A DNA stretch of 28,928 nucleotides, from positions 1 to 28,928 of the forward strand of contig JASFMY010000088.1 in NCBI GenBank assembly GCA_050117315.1, given 5' to 3'. The notes under the pieces were generated by a model that was not told where the DNA came from, ran no database searches, and was given only the letters and a program-made list of their open reading frames with translations. Made by a program: the position numbers and the translations under genes. Origin of the DNA: JANQIV01 sp050117315. GTDB lineage: Bacteria > Bacteroidota > Ignavibacteria > Ignavibacteriales > Melioribacteraceae. This document shows positions 16,870 through 25,731 of the stretch, one piece after another (the stretch's first letter is position 1; every line of letters begins with the position of its first letter).

Positions 16870-17688
16870 CTATTCTTTAATTCCGGTTGAAGCCATACTT
16901 TGAATGAAATATTTTTGGAAAAACAAATACGCAACAATAATAGGCAGAGCAAGCATAACCGCAGAAGCCAGCTTAACTCCCAGCTGAGATTCCGCTCTTC
17001 CGCCAACAGCAAATAAGGTTACGAGCTGCGGCATTGTCATTAAGCTTTCATCTCTTATAACAATTAACGGCCAGAGAACTTCATTCCACGAAGTCATAAA
17101 TGTTATTATCCCTATCGTAACCAGCGCCGGTATTGAATTGGGCCATAAAATTTTAAATATGATTTTAAGCTCACCGCAGCCGTCAAGCCGCGCAGCATCA
17201 ATTAAACTTTGGGGAATAGACTTAAAGTATTGACGAAACATTATAATCCCCAATGCGTTTATGAAATACGGCACGATCAATGCCAGGTAAGTATCAATCC
17301 ATCCGAACTTTACCATTATTACATATTGCGGGATAAGGGTTATTTGAAACGGCAGCGTCATTGTAAAAATTATTATATAAAAAATTAAATTCCTTCCCTT
17401 GAACTCTAGCCGCGACAATGCATAACCTATCATAGAGCCGAACACAAGTACACCGGCTGTTACCATAGCCGCAACCAGCAGACTGTTTACGAATGCCCTG
17501 CCTATTGGAATTTTATCAATCATCTGGGAGTATGCATCCAGCGTTAAAGCCGAAGGAAATAAAGTTAAATTTGCAATCTCATTCTCAGGCGCCAGCGATG
17601 CAGTTACCATCCAGTAAAACGGGTAAATAAAAGCAACTGCTCCCGCTGAAAGGGAAAAGTAGAACAATATTTTTTTTAGTTTTTTCAA
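16870..17688 (-). CDS. Carbohydrate ABC transporter permease, MalG family
   Basis: A 272-residue inner-membrane protein with about six transmembrane helices (first at ~8-30). The EAA loop that docks the ATPase is seen as DAARLDGCGELKIIFKILWP followed by SIPALV. The C-terminus QSMASTGIKE is typical of MalG-class permeases. It starts at TTG 17688, whose TG lies in the TGA stop of the other permease, so the pair is translationally coupled and should form the heterodimeric channel. The TTG start lacks a strong Shine-Dalgarno, in line with coupling. Likely cargo: mannose-containing oligosaccharides, inferred from neighbours. Confidence 0.92.
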   Translation of the reverse strand: MKKLKKILFYFSLSAGAVAFIYPFYWMVTASLAPENEIANLTLFPSALTLDAYSQMIDKIPIGRAFVNSLLVAAMVTAGVLVFGSMIGYALSRLEFKGRNLIFYIIIFTMTLPFQITLIPQYVIMVKFGWIDTYLALIVPYFINALGIIMFRQYFKSIPQSLIDAARLDGCGELKIIFKILWPNSIPALVTIGIITFMTSWNEVLWPLIVIRDESLMTMPQLVTLFAVGGRAESQLGVKLASAVMLALPIIVAYLFFQKYFIQSMASTGIKE

Positions 17689-18545
17689 TTGTCTCTTTCA
17701 ACAAATCTTTTTTGAATAAATACAACCCCCATTATTATAACTGCAAAAAATAAACCGAGAGTTGCCGAGTACCCCATGTGGTAATAGAAAAATCCTTGCT
17801 TATAAATATATAGTACCGCCGATATAGTACTGTTCAACGGTCCCCCGCCGGTCATTACGTAAGGCTCAATAAATAATGAGAAGCCTCCAATAGTTGATAA
17901 TATCACTACCATAAATATTGTCGGGTTTATCATCGGCAAAGTTATTTTGAAAAATTTCTGAATCTTGGTCGCGCCTTCCAGATCGGCAGCTTCGTAATAA
18001 TGCGGAGGTACTGTCTGCAAGCCGACTAAAAACAAAACTATATACAATCCCACATTTTTCCAGGTTGCCATAACCGCAATCGAAGTCATGGCTACATTCG
18101 GATCAGTAAGCCAGCCGACTTTTCCCATTCCAATTTTAATCAAAAGCCTGTTCAGCAAACCCGTGTCAAACCCGAACAACTGCTGCCATAGAATGGTTAC
18201 AACAACACCCGATACAATAACGGGCAAAAAGAAAGCCGCCCTGAAGAATCCCCTGAACTTTATTTTTTGATTCAATATTTCAGCAAGAAACAAAGCTACT
18301 ATTATTTGCAGCGGGATATGAATTACCAGAAAGATCAACGTGTTTACAATCGATTGAAGAAAAGTTTTATCTTTAAAAAGCCTTATGTAATTGTTTAAGC
18401 CGGTATATTCCATGGGGGAAATAATATTCCATTTATGAAATGTTAAAACGATGGAAAATATTACCGGGAAAGCCACGAATAATATAAAATGAATTATATA
18501 CGGCGACACCAATAAATAGGGCAGTATTTTACGTTTGTTTGTCAT
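17685..18545 (-). CDS. Carbohydrate ABC transporter permease, MalF/UgpA family
   Basis: A 286-residue permease with about six transmembrane helices. It starts with LLVSPYIIHFILFVAFPVIFS, a usual opening of UgpA/MalF-like sugar permeases, and carries the EAA loop EAADLEGATKIQKFFKITLP. FLPVIVSGVVVTILWQQLFG is a typical core helix. Its start at 18545 follows the binding-protein stop by 8 nt and its stop overlaps the next permease. It is expected to pair with the MalG-like subunit and use the ATPase encoded at 4007-5095. Confidence 0.92.
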   Translation of the reverse strand: MTNKRKILPYLLVSPYIIHFILFVAFPVIFSIVLTFHKWNIISPMEYTGLNNYIRLFKDKTFLQSIVNTLIFLVIHIPLQIIVALFLAEILNQKIKFRGFFRAAFFLPVIVSGVVVTILWQQLFGFDTGLLNRLLIKIGMGKVGWLTDPNVAMTSIAVMATWKNVGLYIVLFLVGLQTVPPHYYEAADLEGATKIQKFFKITLPMINPTIFMVVILSTIGGFSLFIEPYVMTGGGPLNSTISAVLYIYKQGFFYYHMGYSATLGLFFAVIIMGVVFIQKRFVERDN

Positions 18546-18553
18546 TCAATAAA

Positions 18554-19846
18554 TTATTTTAAGAATAATAAGTTCACGGCGTCGGCTGCATCTTTTACAG
18601 CCTGTTCGGGAGCTTTAACTCCATACACAACACACGCTTCGTACTCCTGTGAAATCAGATCGAATACTTCTTTTAATACGGGTGAAGCATCCGTACCTTT
18701 TACATATTTTGCCTGTTCTGCAAAAATTTTCATCTTGGGATTTTCATCAAAGTAATCTTTATATAACGGGTTCACGTTAATATTTTTTCTTCTCGGAATT
18801 TGATTGCTGACTTCCAACAGTTTCAAATCGCTCTTTTCGCTGATCATTTCTTTTAAAAATTTCCATGCTGCTTCAGGTTTTTCGCAAGTATTGAATATTA
18901 CAATATTCTTCGGATCACCGTATGTATAAACGGGTCCTTCGTGGTTATCCGGAACCGGCATCTCTGAAAAGTTATACTCGAAGCCTTCCGGTTTATAATT
19001 TTCCGCGTGAGATATTTCCCAAGGCCCGGTAAACCTGGTGGCTATATCGCTTGCTAGGAAGGGGTCCTGCCTCGCACTTAGTTTTTCCTTTGAGAAATAA
19101 TTTTTTTCATACAATTCCCTGAGAAACCTAAACACACTCACGGCATGTTCATTATTAAAAACCGCCCGGTTGTCTTTCACAAGCGAAGCTCCGCCGGATG
19201 CCGCAAGGTATAAAGGATAAAAATCAAAAAACCTCTGCCACCAGGTTACCTGCACCTCCGCATAACCAAACCACCTGTCTACATAACCGTCGCCGTCTCT
19301 ATCCTTTTGAAATTTTTGGGAAGCATCTAAAAATTCAGAATACGAAGCCGGCGGTTTGTCAAGCATCAGTTCTCGGAATTCCCCCTCGTTATAAATCAAC
19401 ATTATAGGATTTATCTTCCAGGGTATTTGATATATGTGTCCGTCAAGGGAACGTATTTCTTCAACCACGGAAGTGTCGCACCTCCCGTATAGGAATTCCA
19501 TAAAACCGTTTAATGTATCTAGTGGAATCAATACACCCGCCTGCGCGTAAGCTTCAACATCACCCTGCCACATGTTTGAATAAATATCGGGGGTTGTTTC
19601 ACCGACTACAGCAGCAAGAATAACCTCTTCGCTTGACTGCCCTTCCGGCACCGGCTGAAATTTTACTTTGGTTTGATTCCCCGAATTCCACTTACCGGTT
19701 ATATACTTTGCAAATTCAATTTCATAAGTATTGTTCGAACTCCAGTAAGTAATAACCTTTCCGTCATTTCCGCGGTTGCCGCCGCACCCGTTAAGCATTG
19801 CAATGAGCAAAAAGATTGTTAATATTTCAGTACAGCTTTTTTTCAT
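18554..19846 (-). CDS. Sugar ABC transporter substrate-binding lipoprotein (family 1)
   Basis: The chosen start, ATG 19846, gives 430 residues beginning MKKSCTEILTIFLL with a lipobox-like LNGC; the longer frame to 20002 runs into the upstream gene and has no sensible N-terminus. Features of extracellular solute-binding family 1: VITYWSSNNTYEIEFAKYI, PDIYSNMWQGDVEAYAQAG, IPLDTLNGF, YQIPWKINPIMLIYN, FTGPWEI and KPEAAWKFLKEM. It captures oligosaccharides in the periplasm and hands them to the permeases encoded just after it. It starts 7 nt after the prolyl isomerase stop. Trp-rich clefts fit a sugar ligand, but the identity is inferred from the enzymes nearby. Confidence 0.9.
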   Translation of the reverse strand: MKKSCTEILTIFLLIAMLNGCGGNRGNDGKVITYWSSNNTYEIEFAKYITGKWNSGNQTKVKFQPVPEGQSSEEVILAAVVGETTPDIYSNMWQGDVEAYAQAGVLIPLDTLNGFMEFLYGRCDTSVVEEIRSLDGHIYQIPWKINPIMLIYNEGEFRELMLDKPPASYSEFLDASQKFQKDRDGDGYVDRWFGYAEVQVTWWQRFFDFYPLYLAASGGASLVKDNRAVFNNEHAVSVFRFLRELYEKNYFSKEKLSARQDPFLASDIATRFTGPWEISHAENYKPEGFEYNFSEMPVPDNHEGPVYTYGDPKNIVIFNTCEKPEAAWKFLKEMISEKSDLKLLEVSNQIPRRKNINVNPLYKDYFDENPKMKIFAEQAKYVKGTDASPVLKEVFDLISQEYEACVVYGVKAPEQAVKDAADAVNLLFLK

Positions 19847-19853
19847 AATAAAA

Positions 19854-21386
19854 TTATTCCCAGCTTTCCCACTCTTTATCAATTGTAGGATAAGGAAGAC
19901 GGGGAATAAGTCCGCCGGTTTTAACTGCATATAAATTGATAGCTCTTTTATTATTTTCTTCAGAAACCGTAATCTTATCCAACACATCGTTATTAATTTC
20001 AATCTTATTCTTTTGTTTTGCCTTGATGATTGTTCTCAGCATTTTTTCAGTCATTTTATCGGACAACTCGTTGTCACCGGTACTTTTTTCTTGTGCCGGA
20101 TTAACTTCCTTATTCTCAATAATAATTGAATTAGCAATTTTATTGCGCATAGCGCCGTATGCAACTTTATCACGCCACCAATTTGATTGTACCTGTACCC
20201 AACTGTTTTCGAAATAACCTTTGTCTTTAGCCAGTACGGTTAAAATTTCATCTCTTACCATTCTCCAGATAAGTTTTTCCAAAGACTCCGAGAATGAATC
20301 CAGATCCGTTTTGTCAAATTTTATATAAAGATTCCTGTTACGATACCAAACAATAAATTCATCAAGTTGTATTACCCGGTTATTTCCGACGACTAGGTCA
20401 ATCACCCTGTATTCATCGCCTCTTCCAAGACCCAGATTAGATAAAGCCGTATCAAGTTTATTTTCCAAATCCCATTTTTCATATTCATCTTCGGAAAGTA
20501 TATACTTACCCAGGTATGCTCTCAAAAAGTCAAACGCATTTTTTTTAATGGTCGAGTTTTGTGCGAGCATTAGACTGTCGATATATTTATCGGATTCACG
20601 ATCCATGTTGAATTTAAACGCCGCCTGTTCCGACTCGTATTTAAGCCTATCAAGTTCTGCCTGGTTAACAATCTTTGTTCTCCAGATGTTGTGAAGTTTC
20701 ATTATATACCATCCATCTTCAACATGAACCGGCGGCGAATATACCCCCGCTTTCAAAGTATCAATAATTTGAGCCAAGGGCGGATTATTTTTCCTAATTG
20801 AATAAACTGTTCTCTTCATGGAACGCATATCAACAAATACCGAATCATTTATTTGTTTGTTGAAAAGAGAATCAAAGGGAACCCCGTTTTGCAGTTCCAG
20901 GTAGTATTCTTTTATTCCGTCCATGTTTTCGGAAAACAGCCACTTCAGTTCAACTTCAATCATTTTGGACTGTAAAATTGTATCAACTTCTGCCGAATCA
21001 ATTTCTATTCTACCAAGGACTTCATCTTTATACATTTCTTCGGTAGCTATATCCGCTTGTATATCCGAAAACATCGCATTAATTTCGTCGTCTTCCATCA
21101 CGCCTTCTTTATATCCTTCCAAGGCTAAAAGCTTCTCGTTTATCATGTATTTAAGATGTGTTTCTTTTGAAGATTTTTTCCTTTTGGGAAAAGAAGGGCC
21201 GTATTGATAACTATAAAAAAATTCCTCAGCCGTAATTTCAGTATCACCGACTTTTGCAACCACAGTATTGGGATTTAACGAATCTTCGTTAAATTTTTCA
21301 AATAGCTGCTGGGACATTATTACGGAATTATTGAATAAAACCAAAAGCAATATCCACCGGAAAATATTTTTATAACCGATTTGCAT
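19854..21386 (-). CDS. Periplasmic peptidyl-prolyl isomerase / SurA-like chaperone
   Basis: A 510-residue protein with a signal-type N-terminus (FRWILLLVLFNNSVIMSQQ). Residues ~40-130 form a SurA-N-like helical domain (VVAKVGDTEITAEEFFYSY, KYMINEKLLALEGYKEG). A parvulin-like domain lies at ~200-240 (PLAQIIDTLKAGVYSPPVHVEDGWYIMKLH), followed by a long helical tail. The family assists folding of outer-membrane proteins in the periplasm. It starts inside the PorV-like stop (TAATG), so it is translationally coupled, and it probably helps fold the operon's TonB receptor, PorV-like protein or T9SS cargo. The catalytic parvulin core looks degenerate, so it may act only as a chaperone. Confidence 0.8.
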   Translation of the reverse strand: MQIGYKNIFRWILLLVLFNNSVIMSQQLFEKFNEDSLNPNTVVAKVGDTEITAEEFFYSYQYGPSFPKRKKSSKETHLKYMINEKLLALEGYKEGVMEDDEINAMFSDIQADIATEEMYKDEVLGRIEIDSAEVDTILQSKMIEVELKWLFSENMDGIKEYYLELQNGVPFDSLFNKQINDSVFVDMRSMKRTVYSIRKNNPPLAQIIDTLKAGVYSPPVHVEDGWYIMKLHNIWRTKIVNQAELDRLKYESEQAAFKFNMDRESDKYIDSLMLAQNSTIKKNAFDFLRAYLGKYILSEDEYEKWDLENKLDTALSNLGLGRGDEYRVIDLVVGNNRVIQLDEFIVWYRNRNLYIKFDKTDLDSFSESLEKLIWRMVRDEILTVLAKDKGYFENSWVQVQSNWWRDKVAYGAMRNKIANSIIIENKEVNPAQEKSTGDNELSDKMTEKMLRTIIKAKQKNKIEINNDVLDKITVSEENNKRAINLYAVKTGGLIPRLPYPTIDKEWESWE

Positions 21387-22423
21387 TAAAATTTAATACC
21401 TACTGAAAAGTTATGTACACCTTCAAGACGCCCGAAGTCTCTATACGCATAATCGAAATTTACTTTAGCATCGGAGAAAACCATTTTACTATTTACTCCA
21501 AATCCTAAAGATAAGCCGCCTTCGCCGTCTTCAAGGAATAGGGAATTATATCCGCCCCGGAAAAAGAGAAAATCGAGGAAACATAATTCACCGCCCACAT
21601 TCATACTTTTGTAATCGTTGTTGGGCACGGAAGCATCCGCTGCAACACGGAATTTATACATATCATTGCTCAGTACAAATGTAGAAACACCAATCCGAAA
21701 CAGTAACGGTAGATCCCATGAATCCATTTCGATTGAGGTAGCGACATTATCGTTAGAGCCTTGTTTCGTATCATTTACCCTTATGTAATAACGTGCATCT
21801 CTTCCTTCAAGCTGCATTTCGGTACCAAAGTTTGAAATTGAAGCACCTATAATCATGCCTCCCAATAAATCGGTTCTAAATTTTGTACCGACATCAATTG
21901 CAAAGGCATTTGCTTTCATGTGGTAAATTTTTTGTTCTATATATTTTGCCGTGAACCCGATAGAAAATCTGTCGGTTAAAGAGCGGGCATAGGAAACTCC
22001 TACTTGAATATCACTGGCGCTGAAATATTCACCCGTACCGTCGGGTTTCTCAACAGTTGTTACTTTCATATCGTCCATTGTTAAGGAAGTTAAGCTAAAG
22101 CCCAGATTTCCAAAATTTCCTAACGGAATAACAAGAGCCGCAAAATCGTAACTTGTTTCAGCCAACCACTCGGTATGCACTAATATTGCTTCGTACTGTG
22201 TGAATTCTGCAATTCCGCCGGCATTCCAGTAAAGGGCAGATGCATCATTGGCAACTCCGACAAAGGCACCGCCCATTCCTATAGCGCTTGCCCCGGCGCC
22301 TATTTCCAAAAAACTTGCAGCAGTAGTGCCTACCTTTGAAACATTTTGTGAGAAAATGTTTTGGCAAGCCAACATAAAAATAATCAATACTATAAACTTA
22401 TTAGCGAGTTTTAATCTAACCAT
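21386..22423 (-). CDS. PorV/PorQ-family outer-membrane beta-barrel protein
   Basis: A 345-residue protein with a signal peptide ending near NIFSQ. The hallmark opening is GTTAASFLEIGAGASAIGMGGAFVGVANDASALYWNAGGIA, here described only by its start FLEIGAGA and the NDASALYWN motif. Repeated amphipathic strands follow (NLGFSLTSLTMDD, FSIGFTAKYIEQKIY), with a C-terminal aromatic strand VGIKF typical of barrels. PorV-type proteins shuttle T9SS cargo or belong to the FadL-like barrel group. Start ATG 22423 has GGGGA about 6 nt upstream. Its place between a secreted protein and a chaperone suggests a dedicated partner for surface display. Confidence 0.85.
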   Translation of the reverse strand: MVRLKLANKFIVLIIFMLACQNIFSQNVSKVGTTAASFLEIGAGASAIGMGGAFVGVANDASALYWNAGGIAEFTQYEAILVHTEWLAETSYDFAALVIPLGNFGNLGFSLTSLTMDDMKVTTVEKPDGTGEYFSASDIQVGVSYARSLTDRFSIGFTAKYIEQKIYHMKANAFAIDVGTKFRTDLLGGMIIGASISNFGTEMQLEGRDARYYIRVNDTKQGSNDNVATSIEMDSWDLPLLFRIGVSTFVLSNDMYKFRVAADASVPNNDYKSMNVGGELCFLDFLFFRGGYNSLFLEDGEGGLSLGFGVNSKMVFSDAKVNFDYAYRDFGRLEGVHNFSVGIKF

Positions 22424-22455
22424 AATTTCCCCGCAGAGAATTTTTACACAAAATT

Positions 22456-25400
22456 TTATTTAATAACCGCAAAGCGGCCTATTTTTTCCCCTATTCCCGG
22501 AGCATCAACGTGAAAAATGTAAATTCCGTAGGCTATATCCATACCGTCTTTGGAAACCAGATCCCAGCTCTCCTGTCCGTCCGTGATTGTACTATTATGG
22601 TAAATTGTATCAACAAGTTTACCGCTCATAGTATAGATCCGAACCGTACATTCATTCGGAAGATGCATAAAGTAAATTCGTCTTTCGCCTCTTCCGACAT
22701 CTGTTGAATAAGGCTCCCACGAAGCTGCCCCTACATACGGATTAGGGACTACCGCGATATCATCCAGTTCGGACCGGGCTAAAGATTTATCAAAACTTTG
22801 GGCCTTGGTTGTGAACTGAAAAAACTCTTCATTGCGAAAAGGTTTATTAACCACAATTTTATAAATGTCGCCTACCTGGGGTTCAATCTGTTCCTCTTCG
22901 GCAATTGTAGTATCTTTCACAAGACTCATTGACCAGCTAATTCTAACGTCGGAAAATGAACTTGCCTTTTTACCAAGCGAGTCGCCTACTACCATGAATA
23001 TCGCGTCTCCATCATTAAAGAGTTCGTCGTTATTTTCATCACGGAAGATAAACTGGAAATCGTCAATATCTTCGGTAAGATTTCTAACAAGAATATTCGA
23101 CTGTACAGGTTGACTAAAACCGCTTGAAGGGAAAGACACAGCACCCATTCCAGGTTCGGTGAATTCAACTTCAAAATCGGCAGGATAGTCTAATCTTTTT
23201 CCGCCGTAAGCACTCGAATAATCCGAATCGAATCCGAGCTGAACAATATAATTACTGCTTCCTTCCGTCCAGCCTGAATTATCACTATCAATTGAAACTG
23301 CCGTATCGGTTTCAATATCAAGGACTAATCCCTCTATAACGTCGGTTTGTGTTCCTTCGTTTATTATCTGAGCATTCTTTATAAGTGTATCTTCTGTCAT
23401 AACATTTATTAAAGAGTAATAAGGGAACGAGGCATTGGAGTAACGGGTATCTTCATTAAAAACGAGCATGTAAGTATTATCTTTTACAGAATCAGGATTT
23501 AAAACTGAAACCGAAACCATGCCTGTTCCCGGGCCTGTTCCTTCGAATGCAGTAACTTCAGGAGCAAGGTAACCTGCTGCAGGCGCACGGGGCGTAACAA
23601 TAGCGGTATTTATATCGGTTGTATAATTACCGTTTATATCTTCCTTTATTATAGTTGTTGTTTCCGAAGGGGGAATGCCTTCCAAGTCGCCTTCAACATT
23701 TGTGGTTGTATACCCCTGGTCGTAAGAGGAAACAGCATAATAATATGTCTGCCCGTTCTCTACCGTAGTATCAATAAAAGAATGCTTAATCCCGGAATCA
23801 TCGCCTAAATAAAAAAGCGCTCCGTTAACATCAATGGGATGTAACCCCGTAACGCCGTCAACTAAATCAAATTGAGCAATAGGATCGCGGTAAGTTGCAT
23901 TACCGTATGCATCCGTAATAGTTTTGTTTTCCGTAAAATTGGGTTCCGTAGATCTATAGACTCTATATCCTTCAAAATTAACTCTTTGGTAAAAAGCATC
24001 GAATGTACTCTCCGCCCTATCATCCCAATAAAGTGTGACTTTACCGTCACCTGGAATAGTAGTAACAATCGGTTTTTCGGGCGGTTGAGCAAATTGGTAA
24101 CTGGCATTATAGATTTGCTGAACCGTTGCTTTTCTGCGGAAGAGGTCGTCTTCATCATTGCCGAATATTAAAGACATTGAAAAACGTTCTGTTTCGCCTG
24201 TCTCCTCAGCTTCACCGGTGCTTAGCGAATAGGTATTTCTTCCGTTCATACTGAAAAGATAACTGGAGAAATAGTTGGCAAGGTTAACTCCTTCAAGGCT
24301 TTGGCCGTGGGGTTCCGGCAATCCCGAAAGAACCTCCCAGTTTTCTTCATCATTGTCCAGTTCATATTTGTGTACGGCGTATATTGCAAAACCCGTTAAC
24401 CCGAGCTGATCCGATTCATCTTTATCCAAGGTCCCGAAATCGGGCTCGCCCTGGTCGGGTCTTCCGTTTGCTTCGGTCCCGTCTTCGTCCGGGGCAATAT
24501 AATCACTATCATAAGGGCCAACCCCGTCACTCCCTACATCGTTGTTTATCGGTTCACCTTCATCCCACTCGCCGTCTCCGTCCAGATCGGTATATGAATC
24601 CCAGTTTGCATTTTCATCGGCATCCCAGTGAGGTTGCCAGGAAAACCCGTAGAATTCACTGAATTTAGTTGTGTCGCTATACGGATTCAAAAGGTAGGGA
24701 TCCGAGTCTGGGTCTTCTATGAAAACGGTAGGCTCATTATCTCTTTTTTCATCGGTTAATCCGTCATCATCGTTATCGTTTCTATCGTCAGGAATGCCCG
24801 GGCTTTCAAGAAACGCATAGCCTGCCATCCCAACGGGGCTCCAGTTACCGGGGCTTCCGGTGCTTACCGTAGACCAGGCGTATGACATATCGAGCGACGT
24901 GCTATAGTCGCCTGCGTTGTTTGACGAGTTATCATGTCCGCCGATACCCCAGTCAATATATTGAGCGAATAAGGTTTTTTCATAATCGTAAGTACCCATA
25001 TTGGTGATTTCATAATACCAGAAGATCACATCTTCGGCGAGTACTTGCGACCATTGAAAACCGCGGGCTTTAACCTGCATTCCCAATCCGCCTCTCTCGG
25101 GGTCATCCTGATCGGGGATAAAATTATTATTCAACAGGTATTCCCTGTCTTCGTCATCGTCAAAAACAAAATAAGTTTCAACGTCGGCATTAAAAATACC
25201 CTTTCCAAAATGGCCGTTCCAATAACCGTCCCAATCTGACGGTCTATCCGGCCAGGTAGAAGGCCACGTATCGGAATCATCGTTTCTAGCCGGAACAGAA
25301 CTATAAGGAGCTGCGTAACCCGGCAGAGGCCACCATCCGTATGTAACACCGGTAGATCTATCATACCTTGTAAATTCATAGTAATTTGCTTCTAGCGGGT

Positions 25401-25707
25401 GTATATAATTACCGTTAGGGTCCTGCGCTTCGGCTTGAACAATAATTGCGATGCCATCCACATAAGTATGGTTTGTTCCTTTAGGCCAGACCCCGCTTCT
25501 ATCAGGTTCGTTTTCATAGTCGGCAATTTCACCAAAGTTATAATAAATCGATGCTGCAAGGTTGCCGTCCATATAACCTTTAAGGGTTTGGTTATGGTCT
25601 CCTTTATTCTTATCAACTATAACCTGGGCATTCGTTTGCCAAAAGGTTAAGGAAAGTATAAATAAAACAGCCCTAGTAAAATTTGGTTTACTTATAAAGG
25701 TAAACAC
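22456..25707 (-). CDS. Large secreted protein with Asp-rich Ca-binding repeats, Fn3-like domain and T9SS-like C-terminus
   Basis: About 1083 residues from GTG 25707, chosen because GGAGG lies 5 nt upstream; the ATG at 25728 lacks a ribosome site. Signal peptide to ~28 (FWQTNAQ). A Trp/Tyr-rich N-terminal region (~30-300) has no family I recognise. Asp-rich loops at ~312 (NDNDDDGLTDE) and ~379-430 (DLDGDGEWDEGEP) resemble thrombospondin-3/dockerin calcium sites. An Fn3-like domain spans ~539-665, and a T9SS-type end starts ~987 (VVPNPYVG ... GRFAVIK). The gene directly follows the TonB receptor, where SusD would be expected, so it may be the surface binding partner of the receptor. Confidence 0.75.
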   Translation of the reverse strand: MFTFISKPNFTRAVLFILSLTFWQTNAQVIVDKNKGDHNQTLKGYMDGNLAASIYYNFGEIADYENEPDRSGVWPKGTNHTYVDGIAIIVQAEAQDPNGNYIHPLEANYYEFTRYDRSTGVTYGWWPLPGYAAPYSSVPARNDDSDTWPSTWPDRPSDWDGYWNGHFGKGIFNADVETYFVFDDDEDREYLLNNNFIPDQDDPERGGLGMQVKARGFQWSQVLAEDVIFWYYEITNMGTYDYEKTLFAQYIDWGIGGHDNSSNNAGDYSTSLDMSYAWSTVSTGSPGNWSPVGMAGYAFLESPGIPDDRNDNDDDGLTDEKRDNEPTVFIEDPDSDPYLLNPYSDTTKFSEFYGFSWQPHWDADENANWDSYTDLDGDGEWDEGEPINNDVGSDGVGPYDSDYIAPDEDGTEANGRPDQGEPDFGTLDKDESDQLGLTGFAIYAVHKYELDNDEENWEVLSGLPEPHGQSLEGVNLANYFSSYLFSMNGRNTYSLSTGEAEETGETERFSMSLIFGNDEDDLFRRKATVQQIYNASYQFAQPPEKPIVTTIPGDGKVTLYWDDRAESTFDAFYQRVNFEGYRVYRSTEPNFTENKTITDAYGNATYRDPIAQFDLVDGVTGLHPIDVNGALFYLGDDSGIKHSFIDTTVENGQTYYYAVSSYDQGYTTTNVEGDLEGIPPSETTTIIKEDINGNYTTDINTAIVTPRAPAAGYLAPEVTAFEGTGPGTGMVSVSVLNPDSVKDNTYMLVFNEDTRYSNASFPYYSLINVMTEDTLIKNAQIINEGTQTDVIEGLVLDIETDTAVSIDSDNSGWTEGSSNYIVQLGFDSDYSSAYGGKRLDYPADFEVEFTEPGMGAVSFPSSGFSQPVQSNILVRNLTEDIDDFQFIFRDENNDELFNDGDAIFMVVGDSLGKKASSFSDVRISWSMSLVKDTTIAEEEQIEPQVGDIYKIVVNKPFRNEEFFQFTTKAQSFDKSLARSELDDIAVVPNPYVGAASWEPYSTDVGRGERRIYFMHLPNECTVRIYTMSGKLVDTIYHNSTITDGQESWDLVSKDGMDIAYGIYIFHVDAPGIGEKIGRFAVIK

Positions 25708-25731
25708 TCTATCCTCCAAATTATGCATTGC

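Noticed and set aside
19847..20002. N-terminal extension of the sugar-binding protein
   Set aside because: It overlaps the end of the prolyl isomerase gene in another frame, and the lipoprotein signal begins only at ATG 19846.
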